The notes beneath the pieces were generated by a model that saw only the letters and a list, made by a program, of their open reading frames with translations, was not told the DNA's origin and ran no database searches. 64,000 nucleotides of DNA from Cyrtodaria siliqua (lineage: Eukaryota > Mollusca > Bivalvia > Adapedonta > Hiatellidae), in assembly GCA_037043455.1 (NCBI GenBank), contig JAWPHD010000007.1, positions 558,001-622,000 on the forward strand, given 5' to 3'. Numbering within the stretch: the stretch's first letter is position 1; each line of letters starts with the position of its first letter. The position numbers and the translations under genes are program-made. Below are positions 1 through 11,291 of the stretch, one piece after another.

Positions 1-1240
1 AATCTATGATACGATAGATGACTTTAACTTTGACATCGTCTATTATCTACATTTAGGTGGGGTTGTATCTCTTGCTACATCATAATAGATTTATATCTCC
101 CAACTCATTCATTTTGCTACCGATGGTAACCATGTAAAGGACATCAATGATCGAAATGAAGTTATTACAAAGAAATATAAAAAGATCGGACAGGAAAAGT
201 AGCATTCAATGAGGACAGTCAACCACAAAAAAACAGAAACAAACACGCAAACAGACAAACAAGAAGGCAAAAGTAATAATAAATACAAACGACATCACAA
301 ACACAAAAGGGTTGACAAAAGGGCTACCGCCTTGGAACGGTCAGTGACAAAGTAGGCCACTGGGGGTTAAAACCGGTTCTAGGGTGCACCAAATCTCACA
401 CTTACCCTACTGTCATCTAATTAAAACAGGACAGTGTAACTAAAGAAATCCCAGCAATGATCTAATCTCTAGCCAACAAGGCAGCATCAATAGGCAATAT
501 AAGTAAAACACAAATATGCTCGTGTAAATATAATACAAAAAAACACAATAGCCTAGAAAGCCACAATGAAGGTACTCAATGAGAATAAACCGTTAAGGGC
601 ACGACAAGAAAGATCATAGACAAACATCAAACGCCACCGTCCCAATGGGCTTTAGGTAGGCGTCATCATAGGGTCCACAGCCTGTCCGATCATCGTACAA
701 TTAAAGAGGAAAGCATAGTGGCGAACTGTAAAGGGTCCACCACCAAGCATGCAGTACGTTGCAAAATGATAGGGTCATAACCTCTTTTGATAAACTTTTT
801 AACAAGTTTAACAAAGATAGTATGAAAGTGATCATGATCAAGTATATTAAGAAGTTTATAAATCACATCACCAAAGAAGTCAGGTAGTGATAGTCTTTGT
901 CGCAGAAGAGTCCTTAAATTACTTTTATATTTGGAAAGAAGATCAGGATTACGATAATAAAGATCAGGGTTACGATACAAGTAAACTTCAGCAAGGTTTT
1001 CGCCATCACAAATTATGTAGATCTTTCTCAACGTTCTATCGCTGCAACGAAAACCTACTGGAGAAGTACAACACCAACATAAAACTCATTTCTGCGACTG
1101 GAAATATCATAGCCTTTATTTTATGGAGATGTGGTATATAAACTTCGGCAGTTAAAGGGCTATGACGGGTTTCATAACCACTTTAGTAAATGCAGTCAAG
1201 AAATACAGTTAGTCACTACGCTTCACTTTTATCTTCATTT
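1..1240 (+). pseudogene. Reverse transcriptase C-terminal fragment, interrupted
   Basis: Bases 1-170 and 976-1,200 read as one degraded RT C-terminus. The first part gives DDFNFDIV followed by ISQLIHFA, and the second gives FSTFYR and VYKLRQLKGYDGFHNHFSK. These blocks match the C-terminal part of a YLDD-type retroelement RT common in invertebrate genomes. Stops and frameshifts are present. The two parts are separated by an 805-bp antisense retroelement insertion (171-975). The uninterrupted counterpart is at 26,457-26,870. The element class (Penelope-like or other) cannot be settled here. Confidence 0.6.
171..975 (-). mobile_element. 5'-truncated retroelement insertion (RT C-terminus plus 3' tail)
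   Basis: Copy B reads straight through this point (near 26,615), so the insert can be delimited. It is flanked by TACAA on both sides (166-170 and 976-980). On the minus strand it begins with an RT C-terminal segment (about 975-700: NPDLLSKYK, then FFGDVIYK, then KRGYDPIILQRTACLVVDP). It then runs about 500 bp of noncoding tail, ending at 171. The tail is the same sequence seen at 8.7, 24.3, 25.4, 37.7, 62.5 and 63.1-64 kb, which identifies those copies as 3' ends of this retroelement family. Confidence 0.65.
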
Positions 1241-1810
1241 CTTATTTCCTATATCTGATTTCTCTGGATATGGACTTTATTATTATAGGCTTTTATTTGT
1301 GATGGAATGTTCTCTTAACTTTGTGGCACAATGCAGACCTACGATGTCATTTTGATTTGATACCATTTTGTATCATTTTGTAACTACTATCAAACGAATG
1401 AAACATGCGTCAATATATGAGCTACAATCCAGACGCTTGATGACCAATTATATGACTAAGATAGGATAACAACAATCTTCTGGTAAACCTGGAACACAGC
1501 AATCCTGTTAAGAAACATAATTACACTTGACCATTTTCAATAAACAAAACTGCTACATGGTTCCGTAACCTTTTTTCTTCCCTTTTTATATAGATAGCAA
1601 AACACGAAATAATAAATGATGTATATAGAATAATTAGATCGAAAACCAATAGTCCAAACAAAATATTTTTTAAAAAAGTGAAGTACACAAGGCAGTTATC
1701 CCCCTTTTTCTTAAACCATGCATTTTTGGTAAAAACACATACCTTCTACAAACATTACCTCAACTTATCCAAGACAATATTCTCTATGAGTTGTTTTCGA
1801 AAAAAAAATC
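1241..1810. other. Duplicated noncoding sequence
   Basis: This stretch matches 26,870-27,415 closely in copy B. No coding signal or element was recognised. The 74-aa ORF that begins at 1,131 runs from the RT remnant into unrelated sequence and is not a gene. Confidence 0.5.
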
Positions 1811-2352
1811 ACAGAAAAACAAAACACTGATTGTGTAGGTAGCAGCTTTACATTATCAAAAAATATGAAACTATCTCCCTTGAAGGTTTCCATAGCATCC
1901 ATAAAGACTGCTGCTTGTCAAAATTTGAAACTGTTTAAGGGAATATTTATTACTCAGTGAAGTGTGCTTAAACCATCAAACATTGTTTAATGTTCAAGCT
2001 GCCCAACGCCCTCAAATACTGGCCTATGGGAATACCAGCAAAAAAAGGGATACATTTGTTTGGTGAGTATATTATACAAATGTTATCCAATCGTAATGTG
2101 TTTTCTACATAAGATAATAAGGCTTACTATTTCGCCCATTGTTTTCTCGTTTAGGCCAACGCGTTTTGTTAGAAGCTGGGACCATACGCCGCTGGCCATG
2201 GAATGGTGTGAAAATAACGCATTGAAGGTTCCATGTTCATACCAACTTCGGGATGGTTCAAATTTATGTACTATTTGCATTTTAAATATTGCGTTCTGCT
2301 CAACCCGGGGCTAGACGTCTCACACCACAATTAATTGTCCGTAGGGTATCAT
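1811..2352. mobile_element. Insertion specific to copy A, holding part of interspersed repeat RB
   Basis: Copy B goes directly from the equivalent of 1,810 to 2,352 (27,413-27,420), so about 540 bp were gained in A or lost from B. Within it, 2,150-2,320 matches the middle of the RB repeat (GGGACCATACGCCGCTGG near 2,180 and CTCAACCCGGGGCTAGA near 2,300). The first 340 bp resemble nothing else in the window that I could identify. No clear target duplication was found. Confidence 0.45.
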
Positions 2353-3069
2353 TGAAATGGTTTTTTTCGTGGCATAGAGATATACAACATGTATTTATGC
2401 TTAACTTCTTCATTGATCCAATATCTGCAATTTGAAATACAAGTAATAAATATTTACCGGGTTGAACATTTTTAAATGTCATGTTTTCGTGACGCCTATC
2501 AACATTTAGACAAATTTACAACCCCGTGATGATTAGACCCATGATGTGTAAGATGAGGCTGAATTAGCTAGAAATCTTATATCAACATGTATTGTTCTTT
2601 GATCTCTTCCTAAAATGCTGTAGATTTAGAACCTGGTAAAGATAAATCAATGTATCCTGTAAAATGTACAAAAGCGGACCTGCTTTTATCTACCTCCTTC
2701 CTCTGTAGGACACGAGTATTCAAGGGAGATAATAGTGTTGTGAGACCTAGAGGGCGTGCACGGTAGCAAGCACTTACCGCTACCGTTCATGAACATCCTC
2801 ATTCAATCCCGAGACTGCAATATTTTTTGTATTTATCGTGTTTGACGATATCCAAATTTCTCCTTTCATTTTTACAATTCCGCTATAAATATATATTTAC
2901 AACGGCCTCAGAAACAATCATACATTAATTATTTGAATTGAAAGAAATGCAATCTATACTTAATCAACTTAAATAATGGATTTTCACAAGAGTTATTGAC
3001 ATTACTCTTGACGAAAACGCAGGAGTTTTTTTTGAAACTAATGACAAAACATATGAGTTACTTAACCAA
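2353..3069. other. Duplicated noncoding stretch, then unmatched sequence up to the satellite
   Basis: Bases 2,353-2,872 match 27,420-27,928, including an RB 3' segment (GCGTGCACGGTAGCAAGC to CCCGAGACTGCAATATT). Homology with copy B stops at about 2,873. Bases 2,873-3,069 are AT-rich with no recognised feature. Confidence 0.5.
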
Positions 3070-5225
3070 GCTCACACTAAAGATAATGCACTATTTATAC
3101 GACTGCAGATGTTCACACTAAAGACAATGCACTATTTATACGACTGCAGATGCTCACACTAAACAATGCACTATTTATAAAACTGCAGATGTTCACAATA
3201 AAGACAGTGCACTATTTATACGACTGCAGATGTTCACACTAAAGACAGTGCATTATGTATACGACTGCAAATGTTCACACTAAAGACAGTGCACTATTTA
3301 TACGACCGCAGATGTTCACACTAAGACAATGCACTATTTATACGACTGCAGTTGTTCACACTAAAGACAATGCACTATTTATATAACTGCAGATGTTCAC
3401 ACTAAAGACAATGCACTATTTATACGACTGCAGATGTTCACACTGAAGACAATGCACTATTTATACGACTGCAGATGTTCACACTAAAGACAATGCAGGA
3501 TTTATACGACTGCAGATGTTCACACTAAAGCCAATGCACTATGTATACGACTGCAGATGTTCACACTAAATACAATGCACTATTTATACGACTGCAGATG
3601 TTCACACTAAAGACAATGCAGTATTTATACGACTGCAGATGTTCACACTAAAGACAATGCAGGATTTATACGACTGCAGATGTTCACACTAAAGACAATG
3701 TACTATTTATACGACTGCATATATTCACACTAAAGACAATGCACTATTTATACGACTGCAGATGTTCACACTAAAGACAATGCAGGATTTATACGACTGC
3801 AGATGTTCACACTAAAGACAATGCACTATTTATACGACTGCAGATATTCACACTAAAGACAATGCACTATTTATACGACTGCAGATGTTCACACTAAAGA
3901 CAATGCAGGATTTATACGACTGCAGATGTTCACACTAAAGACAATGCACTATTTATACGACTGCAGATGTTCACACTGAAGACAATGCACTATTTATACG
4001 ACTGCAGATGTTCACCCTAAAGACAATGCAGGATTTATACGACTGCAGATGTTCACACTAAAGACAATGCACTATTTATACGACTGCAGATGTTCACACT
4101 AAAGACAATGCACTATTTATACGACTGCAGATGTTCACACTAAAGACAATGCAGGATTTATACGACTGCAGATGTTCAAACTGAAGACAATGCACTATTT
4201 ATACGACTGCAGATGTTCACACTAAAGACAATGCAGGATTTATACGACTGTAGATGTTGACACTAAAGACAATGCACTATATATACGAATTCAGATGTTC
4301 ACACGATAGACAATGCACTATTTATACGACTGCAGATGTTCACACTAAAGACAATGCAGGATTTATACGAATGCAGATGTTCACACTAAAGACAATGCAG
4401 GATTTATACGACTGCAGATGTTCACACTAAAGACAATGCACTATTTATACGACTGCATATGTTCACACTAAAGACAATGCACTATTTATACGACTGCAGA
4501 TGTTCACACTAAAGACAATGCAGTATTTATACGACTGCAGATGTTCACACTAAAGACAATGTAGGATTTATACGACTGCAGATGTTCACACTAAAGACAA
4601 TGTACTATTTATACGACTGCAGATATTCACACTAAAGACAATGCACTATTTATACGACTGCAGATGTTCACACTAAAGACAATGCAGGATTTATACGACT
4701 GCAGATGTTCACACTAAAGACAATGCACTATTTATACGACTGCAGATATTCACACTAAAGACAATGCACTATTTATACGACTGCAGATATTCACACTAAA
4801 GACAATTCAGGATTTATACGACTGCAGATGTTCACACTAAAGACAATGCACTATTTATACGACTGCAGATGTTCACACTAAAGACAATGCACTATTTATA
4901 CGACTGCAGATGTTCACACTAAAGACAATGCACTATTTATACGACTGCAGATGTTCACACTAAAGACAATGCACTATTTATACGACTGCAGATGTTCACA
5001 CTAAAGGCAATGCACTATTTATACGACTGCAGATGTTCACACTAAAGACAGTGCACTATTTATACGACTGCAGATGTTCACACTAAAGACAGTGCACTAT
5101 TTATACGACTGCAGATGTTCACACTAACGACAATGCACTATTTATACGACTGCAGATGTTCACACTAAAGACAATGCACTATTTATACGACTACAGATGT
5201 TCACACTAAAGACAATGCACTATTT
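3070..5225 (+). repeat. 41-bp satellite, about 52 units, with 123-bp higher-order structure
   Basis: Head-to-tail units of 41 bp read approximately GTTCACACTAAAGACAATG, then CACTATTTATACGACTGCAGAT. Most units carry a PstI site (CTGCAG). A variant with GCAGGATTT in place of GCACTATTT recurs near 3,660, 3,783, 3,905, 4,029 and 4,151. That is every 122-124 bp, or three units, so a higher-order repeat is present. Unit spacing loosens at the edges. The array ends exactly where homology with copy B resumes (ATTTTTGATTCGG). Copy B has no such array at the equivalent site. Confidence 0.95.
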
Positions 5226-5540
5226 AAATTTTGATTCGGTGGTTCCACTAATCCGGCCGATAAAGGCTCTGGGTATTGTTTAACCACCCATAGGATGTGT
5301 TGTCTGCTTTTTAATTTAGTCTTTAGGCTGTTACTTGTGATGCGCAGGCTTCATAACCGCTGCTCCCAACTAAATTCCATTTTGTTTATTTCGCTCTTCG
5401 GGGCATATAATTTTATTAGATACTGGGACCATACGCCGCTGGACATGGAATGATGACATTAAATATAGCATGTCCACCCCCATATGCATGCCATCTTCGG
5501 GATGCTCATACTATTTTATATTGTCCCGTATCCATACCTA
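5226..5540 (+). repeat. Interspersed repeat RB, 5' and middle part
   Basis: It starts at TTTTGATTCGGTGGTTCC and runs through CCGGCCGATAAAG and CTCCCAACTAAATTCC to GGGACCATACGCCGCTGG and GCATGCCATCTTCGGGATG. The same sequence occurs at 34,220-34,600 and 46,240-46,765, and inverted at 33,185-33,565. The ORF starting at 5,450 lies in this repeat and its flank and is not a gene. Confidence 0.7.
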
Positions 5541-6266
5541 GTGGGAGGTACTTGAGATACATTGATACTAAGGGCCGCATGCCCACGGTTTCGATTTGTT
5601 TCAAGTTTCCAAACTTCAGGTTTGATCACACACAATATAAACCCGCTGGAAATATATTATTTCTTATCTACATTATTATAGTACACATTTTGTACATTTT
5701 GTCACGCGATACAATTAAATTCTCCCAACTTACATGTTATGCCTGTCTTCTCAATATCAAACGAGAAGAATATCATTTCATCCTATTTAAATGTGTTGTT
5801 GGAACGTAGCGTCTCTTAAAATGTCACATTCAACTACATTGTTGTTTTGCATCTGACGTTTAAAATGACGTGTCAACGGTTAACGTGTTTTCTGGCTATT
5901 AAAATGACGTGTTAAAGAATCAGCATTGAGTAATTAAATAAACCATGATAGATTGAAATGTCTTCCAGACACGGTAAGACGCAATCTTTGGAAGAAATAC
6001 TTTTAGTTGGCAGATATAAAAAACACTGAACCATAAATTATGAGCTAGGACCAGTCCTTCTTATATTATTTATTAGTATATATACTACGGTTTATTTATT
6101 ATAAGCAGAGGGTATATCGAAGTATAGTGCTTGCACCACTACAAACATCTACAGACGTTTAAATTCTTGTCTTACTGCCGATAAAGGTGAGGTAAAACAA
6201 TAGTGTGCTAAAGCTTATGACAACTCTGTGATTAATTTATTTAAACAGTTCTTTATATAATTTGCC
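5541..6266. other. Duplicated noncoding segment with two founder minisatellite units
   Basis: It matches copy B at 34,600-34,900 and 35,985-36,357. At 5,844-5,925 it has about two units of the TGACGTGTCAACGGTTAACG repeat that copy B expands to about 25. A stretch at 6,080-6,190 (TATATATAC, then CTGCCGATAAAG followed by GTGAGG) looks like a TATA-like start with a 5' splice donor. It is conserved in B (36,170-36,280), but nothing else supports a promoter or exon. Confidence 0.45.
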
Positions 6267-6478
6267 ATTACGTGGTCCCGCCTTAATTCCATTAGGCGAT
6301 TGAAAAGCTTATATTAGCAGGATTTTATAACGGATATTTCGCCAATAAAACATGTTTAAAAACATCTTTTACTGAAGAAATGCGATAATCTGTTTATCAT
6401 ATCTCAGTCAACCCCGTTTTCGATTCTTTGAGAAGGGGTTGGATGGGGTATGAAAGTTAATACTCGGACTACTTTATG
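6267..6478 (+). mobile_element. MITE of the CATTACGTGGTCC family
   Basis: The left end is CATTACGTGGTCCCGCC. The right end reads GAAAGTTAATACTCGGAC, where complete copies continue to GGACCACGTAATG. The ends are therefore 13-bp inverted repeats. The internal landmark AGCTTATATTAGCAGGATTT is shared with copies at 20,345, 26,106 (inverted) and 36,357. It is noncoding. Its own right terminal repeat is degraded (ACTACTTTATG). Confidence 0.65.
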
Positions 6479-6484
6479 TACACA

Positions 6485-7586
6485 CGCAAATGCCTCTAGT
6501 CGCAGGTTTGTTCTTGCATTGTTATGAAAGAGATTTCATGAAGAGTCTTTCATCCGATACTCAGGAAGATGTAACTGAAGCCTTTAAAGGTAAGTATAAA
6601 CATCGAACAGAAAATGCAGCTTTCACAGAACACAGTAAACCCCAAAACATGCAAAAAGACGAACAAGAATGGCAATAATAATAATAAAGGCATAAAGACA
6701 TCTGTCAGTATCTGGATGATATACTGAAAATTGACAATCCTTTTTGTTTTCTTTCTACTAAGGTTAATACAATCTATCCTAAAAAACTTCAACTCAACAG
6801 AGCCAACATTTCTGATACTGTCGTTTTGTTTCGTGATTTTCATCTCTCTATTGAACATGATGAAATAATTAGTTCTATGACAAGAGAGAGGATTTTAATT
6901 TTTATATCTTTAATTATCCTGACATAGATGGGAATGTTCCCCGAGGACATTGAAAATTCGTAATAATTGTATAACCAAACTGCTACTCCAGCAGGGCTGC
7001 CGTTACCATAAACTTCGAAAGATTCATGCAAAAATGTATTATCGTAACCCTGATCTACTTTTAAAATATAAACGTAATTTATGAACTCTTCTGCGACAAG
7101 GAATATCACAAGCTGCCTTATATGGTGATGTGATTTACAAACATGGTAAGAGCCTTGGTCATAATCACATTCATACAAAATATCAAAAGAGGTCATGACC
7201 CTATCATTTTAAATGCATTTCGTGTTTAGTCTGCTTGACCCATTTGCAGTTCTCCAGTATACGTTTTTTGTTTGATTGTGCGATGACCGGACAAAGTGTT
7301 GACCCTATGATGACGTCTACCGAAATCCTCATAGAATGGTAGCGTTTGATCTTTGTCTTAAATCTTGTCTTGTTGTAACCGTAACGGTTTGTTCTCTAGT
7401 TGCTCCGCTTTCTATGCGTTTTTTTCTTTTTACATTTTATATATTATTTTTATATTTTATATCTACATGACCATTTATGTGTTTTACTTATATTGCCTAT
7501 TAACGCTGCCTTAATTTCTATATTACCACGAGGGGTCAGCACAAAACTAGTGTAACTACATAGGAATAAAGAAGGAGATACAGTAG
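6485..7586 (+). pseudogene. Degraded retroelement RT fragment with 3' tail
   Basis: In the + frames this reads VAGLFLHCYERDFM (6,496 on), then YLDDILKIDNPF (about 6,699-6,735), then LQLNRANISDTV and LSIEHDEIISS. Next come RKIHAKMYYRNPDLLLKYK and LYGDVIYK (7,030-7,145), and finally 3' tail sequence (7,200-7,580). YLDD is the RT catalytic core. Numerous frameshifts and stops show it is dead. At about 6,588-6,690 a foreign piece resembling the family's own 3' tail splits the segment just before YLDD. Copy B lacks the whole region (junction near 36,597). Confidence 0.65.
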
Positions 7587-8335
7587 TTTTGCACTGCAAC
7601 CTCGACCAGTGGGGATCGTCAGTGGATAAAATTATATGTTATGGGTAGCAACTATTCATGTCACCCCAGCAGCGTGTCAATACTGACTTTAGTATACCCA
7701 GCAAGACCAACACAATAGGATGTAAATACATATTTAGGGTGATGTGTTTTTTTCCGAATATGTGTTTTGTGTATTTAGTACAAAATTGTCGAGTCATAAC
7801 GTCACAGAGTAGGATTTGACGTCCCTGCATGTAGCATTATACAAAGTGGTCATGAGTATCCGGTGAAGATGGGGAATTTCAACACGAGGTAGTTGTGTTT
7901 ATTATTGGATCCGAGACTATGCCGCGCTTCCGATTTATACAGTTACACCCACCGATGGTTGGACGTTCTCTATCTTCACCGGATGCCCATTAATGCCCAC
8001 GAATCATGAATTCATTTTCTTACGTATCATTGACATTTTGTGCATGGACGTCGCCAACGTTTTACCCTATGCATGTTTATTTACACAATGAAGTCAAGTT
8101 AAAATTAAGATTTTATGGCGGCGTATCTATTTCAGTAGTTCAAATGGGAAGAAACGAGCTATGGTGTGCATACATTATCATGTTAGTTTTACAAATACAA
8201 ATTTGTACCACATATCATAATGAGCGTTATTCTTACTGAACGCACAACAACTACAGAACAAAATAAATAAAAAATAAAAAATATCGGACACCTCCGATAC
8301 ATTTTAAATTTAAATGTATGTTAAACAAAATACAA

Positions 8336-8369
<34 letters not shown>

Positions 8370-8395
8370 GCGGCATACTATATAAATACAAGTAT
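7587..8395. other. Duplicated noncoding sequence with an ATA/AAT microsatellite
   Basis: It matches 36,605-37,370. It contains an (AAT)n run at 8,336-8,366, present also in B at 37,270-37,300. The ORF at 8,006-8,239 is disrupted in copy B (TCTTCACGTCACC deletion near 36,962) and has no recognisable domain, so it is not called. Confidence 0.5.
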
Positions 8396-8530
8396 AACTC
8401 AATATTTAAAATGCCAATAGAACAGCAATTTGAGCCATCCCGAAGATGGCATGCATGTGACGGTGAGCATGGAACCTTCAATGGGGTATGTTCACACCAT
8501 TCCATGGCCAGCGGTCCCAGTTTCTAACAA
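8396..8530 (-). repeat. RB repeat fragment, inverted
   Basis: The reverse complement contains GGGACCGCTGGCCATGGAAT and CATGCCATCTTCGGGATGG, matching the RB middle part. The duplicate in copy B is at 37,365-37,465. Confidence 0.6.
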
Positions 8531-8729
8531 AACGCGTTGCCCCAAACGAGAAAACAAAAGGCAAACTAAATAAGTTAATAGAACTAGACAATCTACTGAT
8601 AACATCATTCCAATTTTAAAAACATTTCATTTAACTTTTCTTAAAAAACAGTGCGAACCATTTGCCATTAAGCTCATACTGGGATTGCCAGTTAGACATG
8701 AGTTTGTCTTAGTCATGTAATCCGTGTAA

Positions 8730-8990
8730 ACATAGATATAAAAGTCGAACTGGAAAAGTAGCATTCAGGGACGACAGTCAAACACAAACAAACATAGAAA
8801 CAAAGAACAAATTTAAAGATGAATAAAAGGCAAAATAAGACATCACAAACACAAAAGGGTTGACAATAGGGCTACCGCCTTGGAACGGTCAGTGGCAAAA
8901 ACGGCCGCTGGAGTTTAAACCAGGTTCTAGGATGCACCAAACCTCACACTTACCCTACCGTCAACCCAATGAAACGGGACATTGTAAGAT
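8730..8990 (-). mobile_element. Retroelement 3' tail (antisense)
   Basis: It carries the tail landmarks AGATATAAAAGTCGAAC, GGGTTGACAATAGGGCTACC, GCCTTGGAACGGTCAGTGGC and CCAGGTTCTAGGATGCACC. These are shared with the delimited insertion at 171-975. The truncated copy carries no coding sequence. The counterpart is at 37,668-37,930, so the insertion predates the A/B split. Confidence 0.65.
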
Positions 8991-9044
8991 GACTCTTCCC
9001 ACAGATAATTAAGTGTTGTCCAAGATGAAATAACCATTACGTGG

Positions 9045-9160
9045 TCCAGTCTTAATTCCATTAAACGATGGGAAAGTTTAAATTAGCACGATATTTTAAC
9101 GGTTATTTCGTCAATATAACATATTTAACCAAAAATATTTTACTGAAAGAAATGCGATAA
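9045..9160 (+). mobile_element. Partial CATTACGTGGTCC-family MITE
   Basis: CATTACGTGGTCCAGTCTTA, then TTCCATTAAACGATGGG and a diverged AGCACGATATTTTAACGG. Only the left half is recognisable. The duplicate is at 37,970-38,100. Confidence 0.5.
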
Positions 9161-9469
9161 CCAAAATCCCCATATTTCACACCCATATAGAAGTTGTGTT
9201 ACCATTTTGTTCAAATCCGTATCCCACCACGAAAAGGAAAGTGTGCAACAAATGTAAATCGTTTCTAAACAAACTGAAGACGAGACATCCAATGGAGTGT
9301 TTCTATGAAAAAAAAATACTGCACATACACTAGGTTTCTACCATAATATCACACAGAACCAGCCTAAACAGCTACACAAATGTTAAAATTCTCTAAGTCA
9401 GTGCCATCTTTTAAACTACATTTTAGAATATTCTATAAGCGAGTGGCATGACCGTTCTTTAGAAAGAAT

Positions 9470-9656
9470 GCTGAAATTTTAGCGACGTTGCGTTGTAAAC
9501 TTTCGCCTCTCACCGCTGCAGGTTCGAATCCTACTGGAAGCTCGTCTTATAAGTGAGGAAAGACGGGGTTCTCCCTCCACTACAAAAAAACGACCGTCAC
9601 ACATAACCTTACATGTGTTGAAAATGACGTTAAACACCAAACAAACAAACAGACTG
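9470..9656 (+). mobile_element. tRNA-derived SINE, internally deleted
   Basis: The head has a B-box-like GGTTCGAATCC at about 9,521, preceded by the same 5' part as the copies at 38,390 and 30,262 (minus). The middle is shortened relative to those. The 3' tail is GAAAATGACGTTAAACACC followed by a CAAA run. Its orthologue in copy B (38,390-38,632) is longer, so this copy lost about 55 bp. Confidence 0.7.
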
Positions 9657-9954
9657 AACAGCCATTGATTTTGCAAATGGTAAAATGTTAAAGCATTGCT
9701 TTAAAGATTTAACGCAAGCTGTAGTAATTTAAAACAGAACATATTTAGACGAATATATACCACAATATGATATATATCCTTCAAAAACCATGAATTGCCA
9801 TTTATCTGTTACTTCATCAGTTTCTCTAACAAATACCTCTCGGCTGGTTTAAATTTATTGAAGTGATAGCTTAAACCAAATTTGAAAACTCTAGACAATG
9901 TTTACATATACCAATAACTAAGGTTTTGATACAGGTGGTGAACTATCACAAAAT

Positions 9955-10340
9955 GAATTAATTGAATTGAATTGGGGTTTTAAGGCGCACCAACACATGG
10001 AAGGTTATATGGCGCCTAACATGAATGAACATGCCAGGCTCATTCTCTATGTACATCAAGATAAAATATGGAGAACGGGCCTAGAACCTTCTCACCCTGA
10101 ACTGCAGAGTTGCTGCAAATTATATTGTAGACACTCCATTTACGCTGAAGCCACGTTATAGTTGTTCTGCCCCTGCTCTAGTGATATGAGCAAAATGGCA
10201 CCTGAAACAATGCAGAGGTCACGATGAAGACTTTTAATGAGCATGAACAAAAAATGATAAAATGAACATGAATTTGGGGGGTGGGGTGGGGCTTTACCCC
10301 TCTGCCTTCCCCTCCAACGGGATCTGCAGTGGCCCTATTC
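9955..10340 (+). repeat. Interspersed repeat RC, about 370 bp
   Basis: It begins TTGAATTGGGGTTTTAAGGC, continues GCACCAACACATGGAAGG and TATATGGCGCC, and ends in a G-rich tract (GGGGGGTGGGGTGGGG). Other copies are at 30,605-30,960, 39,465-39,860 and inverted at 43,955-44,320. Bivalve interspersed repeats commonly carry such a head. ORFs within it are shadows. Confidence 0.65.
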
Positions 10341-10521
10341 TTTGCCCCGTAACCACACGGGACCCCCAAAACCACTTGGGGCATCACAAAATGACCCCAG
10401 CAGGTTTTTTTAAATATATAGAGAACATATCCTTTACTTATGATTCATTGTTTAAAATGTAAGTAATCTAGTATCTTTGTTTTTCAGTTGTTTTATTTAC
10501 TTATTGTCTTCATTATTGCAG

Positions 10522-10636
10522 AGCGACTGTGATGATATTGACGATAAGCCGTGTAATGAAGACTCTCAATGCTCGTGTTTCGGATTCTACTTCTGTGAAG
10601 AAGGAAAATGCACTAGCATAATGACGATGGACGCAG
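10522..10636 (+). CDS. Cysteine-rich secreted-type peptide gene, internal exon, copy A
   Basis: A 115-bp exon sits between a 3' splice site (TTTACTTATTGTC to TTGCAG) and a 5' splice site (GCAG then GTAAAT). In phase 0 it encodes 38 residues from SDCDDIDDKPC to TSIMTMDA, plus one base. Six cysteines are spaced C-x7-C-x5-C-x-C-x5-C-x4-C, which suggests a small disulfide-rich extracellular peptide. I do not recognise the family. The leftover base joins in frame to the exon at 20,901. Copy B is identical except at three bases (E/Q, a silent TTC/TTT and A/T), fewer than in the flanks, so it is probably constrained. The intron to the next exon is 10,264 bp. No first exon for this copy was found in the window. 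Confidence 0.7.
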
Positions 10637-10795
10637 GTAAATATAACAAGTAACGTCCTGCTAGGTACATATGACAAACAATGTTTCACCCGGTACATAT
10701 AACAAATAATGTATCGCCCGGTAAATATAACAACTAATGTCGCACCCGGCAACTATAACACATAATGTAACATCCGGTAAATGCAACATATAATA
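10637..10795 (+). repeat. Minisatellite starting at the 5' splice site, copy A
   Basis: Degenerate units of about 28-33 bp (CCGGTAAATATAACAA, then GTAATGT) start directly at the exon's donor GTAAATATAACAAG. The array continues in fragments at 12,683-12,712 and 13,913-13,975, split by palindrome and fold-back insertions. The larger copy B array is at 40,135-40,518. Confidence 0.75.
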
Positions 10796-11114
10796 TTATA
10801 CCTCACTTTTACACTCCTGTATAAATTGCCCATACCCTTAGCGTGAAGGAATTTTTACTGTTCACCGGTAAACAATTTTTATTATTACCTGATCTCCTAT
10901 ATAAATGCTATATCGTCATTTCTTGCTAATTCACTAAGGAAAAGACTGTTCCCGGTGAAAACGAACTGTTACCGGGCTTTAGTTTCGACTGTTTCCCTCA
11001 CGTGCTGGAATTTCGTTTGCGTGACGTCATGTTGCTTTTTTCACCATAGGTTCCCTTTATAAAACAAATTTTCATTTTCACTGTTTCGTACAGTAACATT
11101 AATCAGGTAATAAA

Positions 11115-11291
11115 ACAGTTATCACATGTGTGTTAGGGGAACAGTCAAAACTGTTTTCCCTTGGTGTCGGGGGATGTCAGTGTGAACTGTTTCCCTCGGC
11201 CTATCGGCCTCGGGAAACAGTTCACACTGCCATCCCCTCCACCTCGGGAAAACAGTTTTGACTGTTCCCCAAACACACATATGATAACTGT
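11115..11291. repeat. Long hairpin palindrome, about 177 bp
   Basis: The arm ACAGTTATCACATGTGTGTT, then GGGGAACAGTCAAAACTG, pairs with the mirrored CAGTTTTGACTGTTCCCC and ACACACATATGATAACTGT. The loop is near 11,205 (GGCCTATCGGCC). Arms are nearly perfect. Related but shorter hairpins lie at 15,541-15,637 and 47,536-47,615. Confidence 0.8.

Noticed and set aside
3070..5225. CRISPR-like array of regularly spaced repeats
   Set aside because: Units are contiguous with no unique spacers, in a eukaryotic genome; it is a tandem satellite.
6080..6190. TATA-like sequence followed by a donor-like AAAGGTGAGG as a promoter plus first exon
   Set aside because: It is conserved in both copies, but so is everything around it, and there is no link to a coding exon.
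8006..8239. 77-aa ORF with a possible signal sequence
   Set aside because: The duplicate in copy B is broken by a deletion and no domain is visible.
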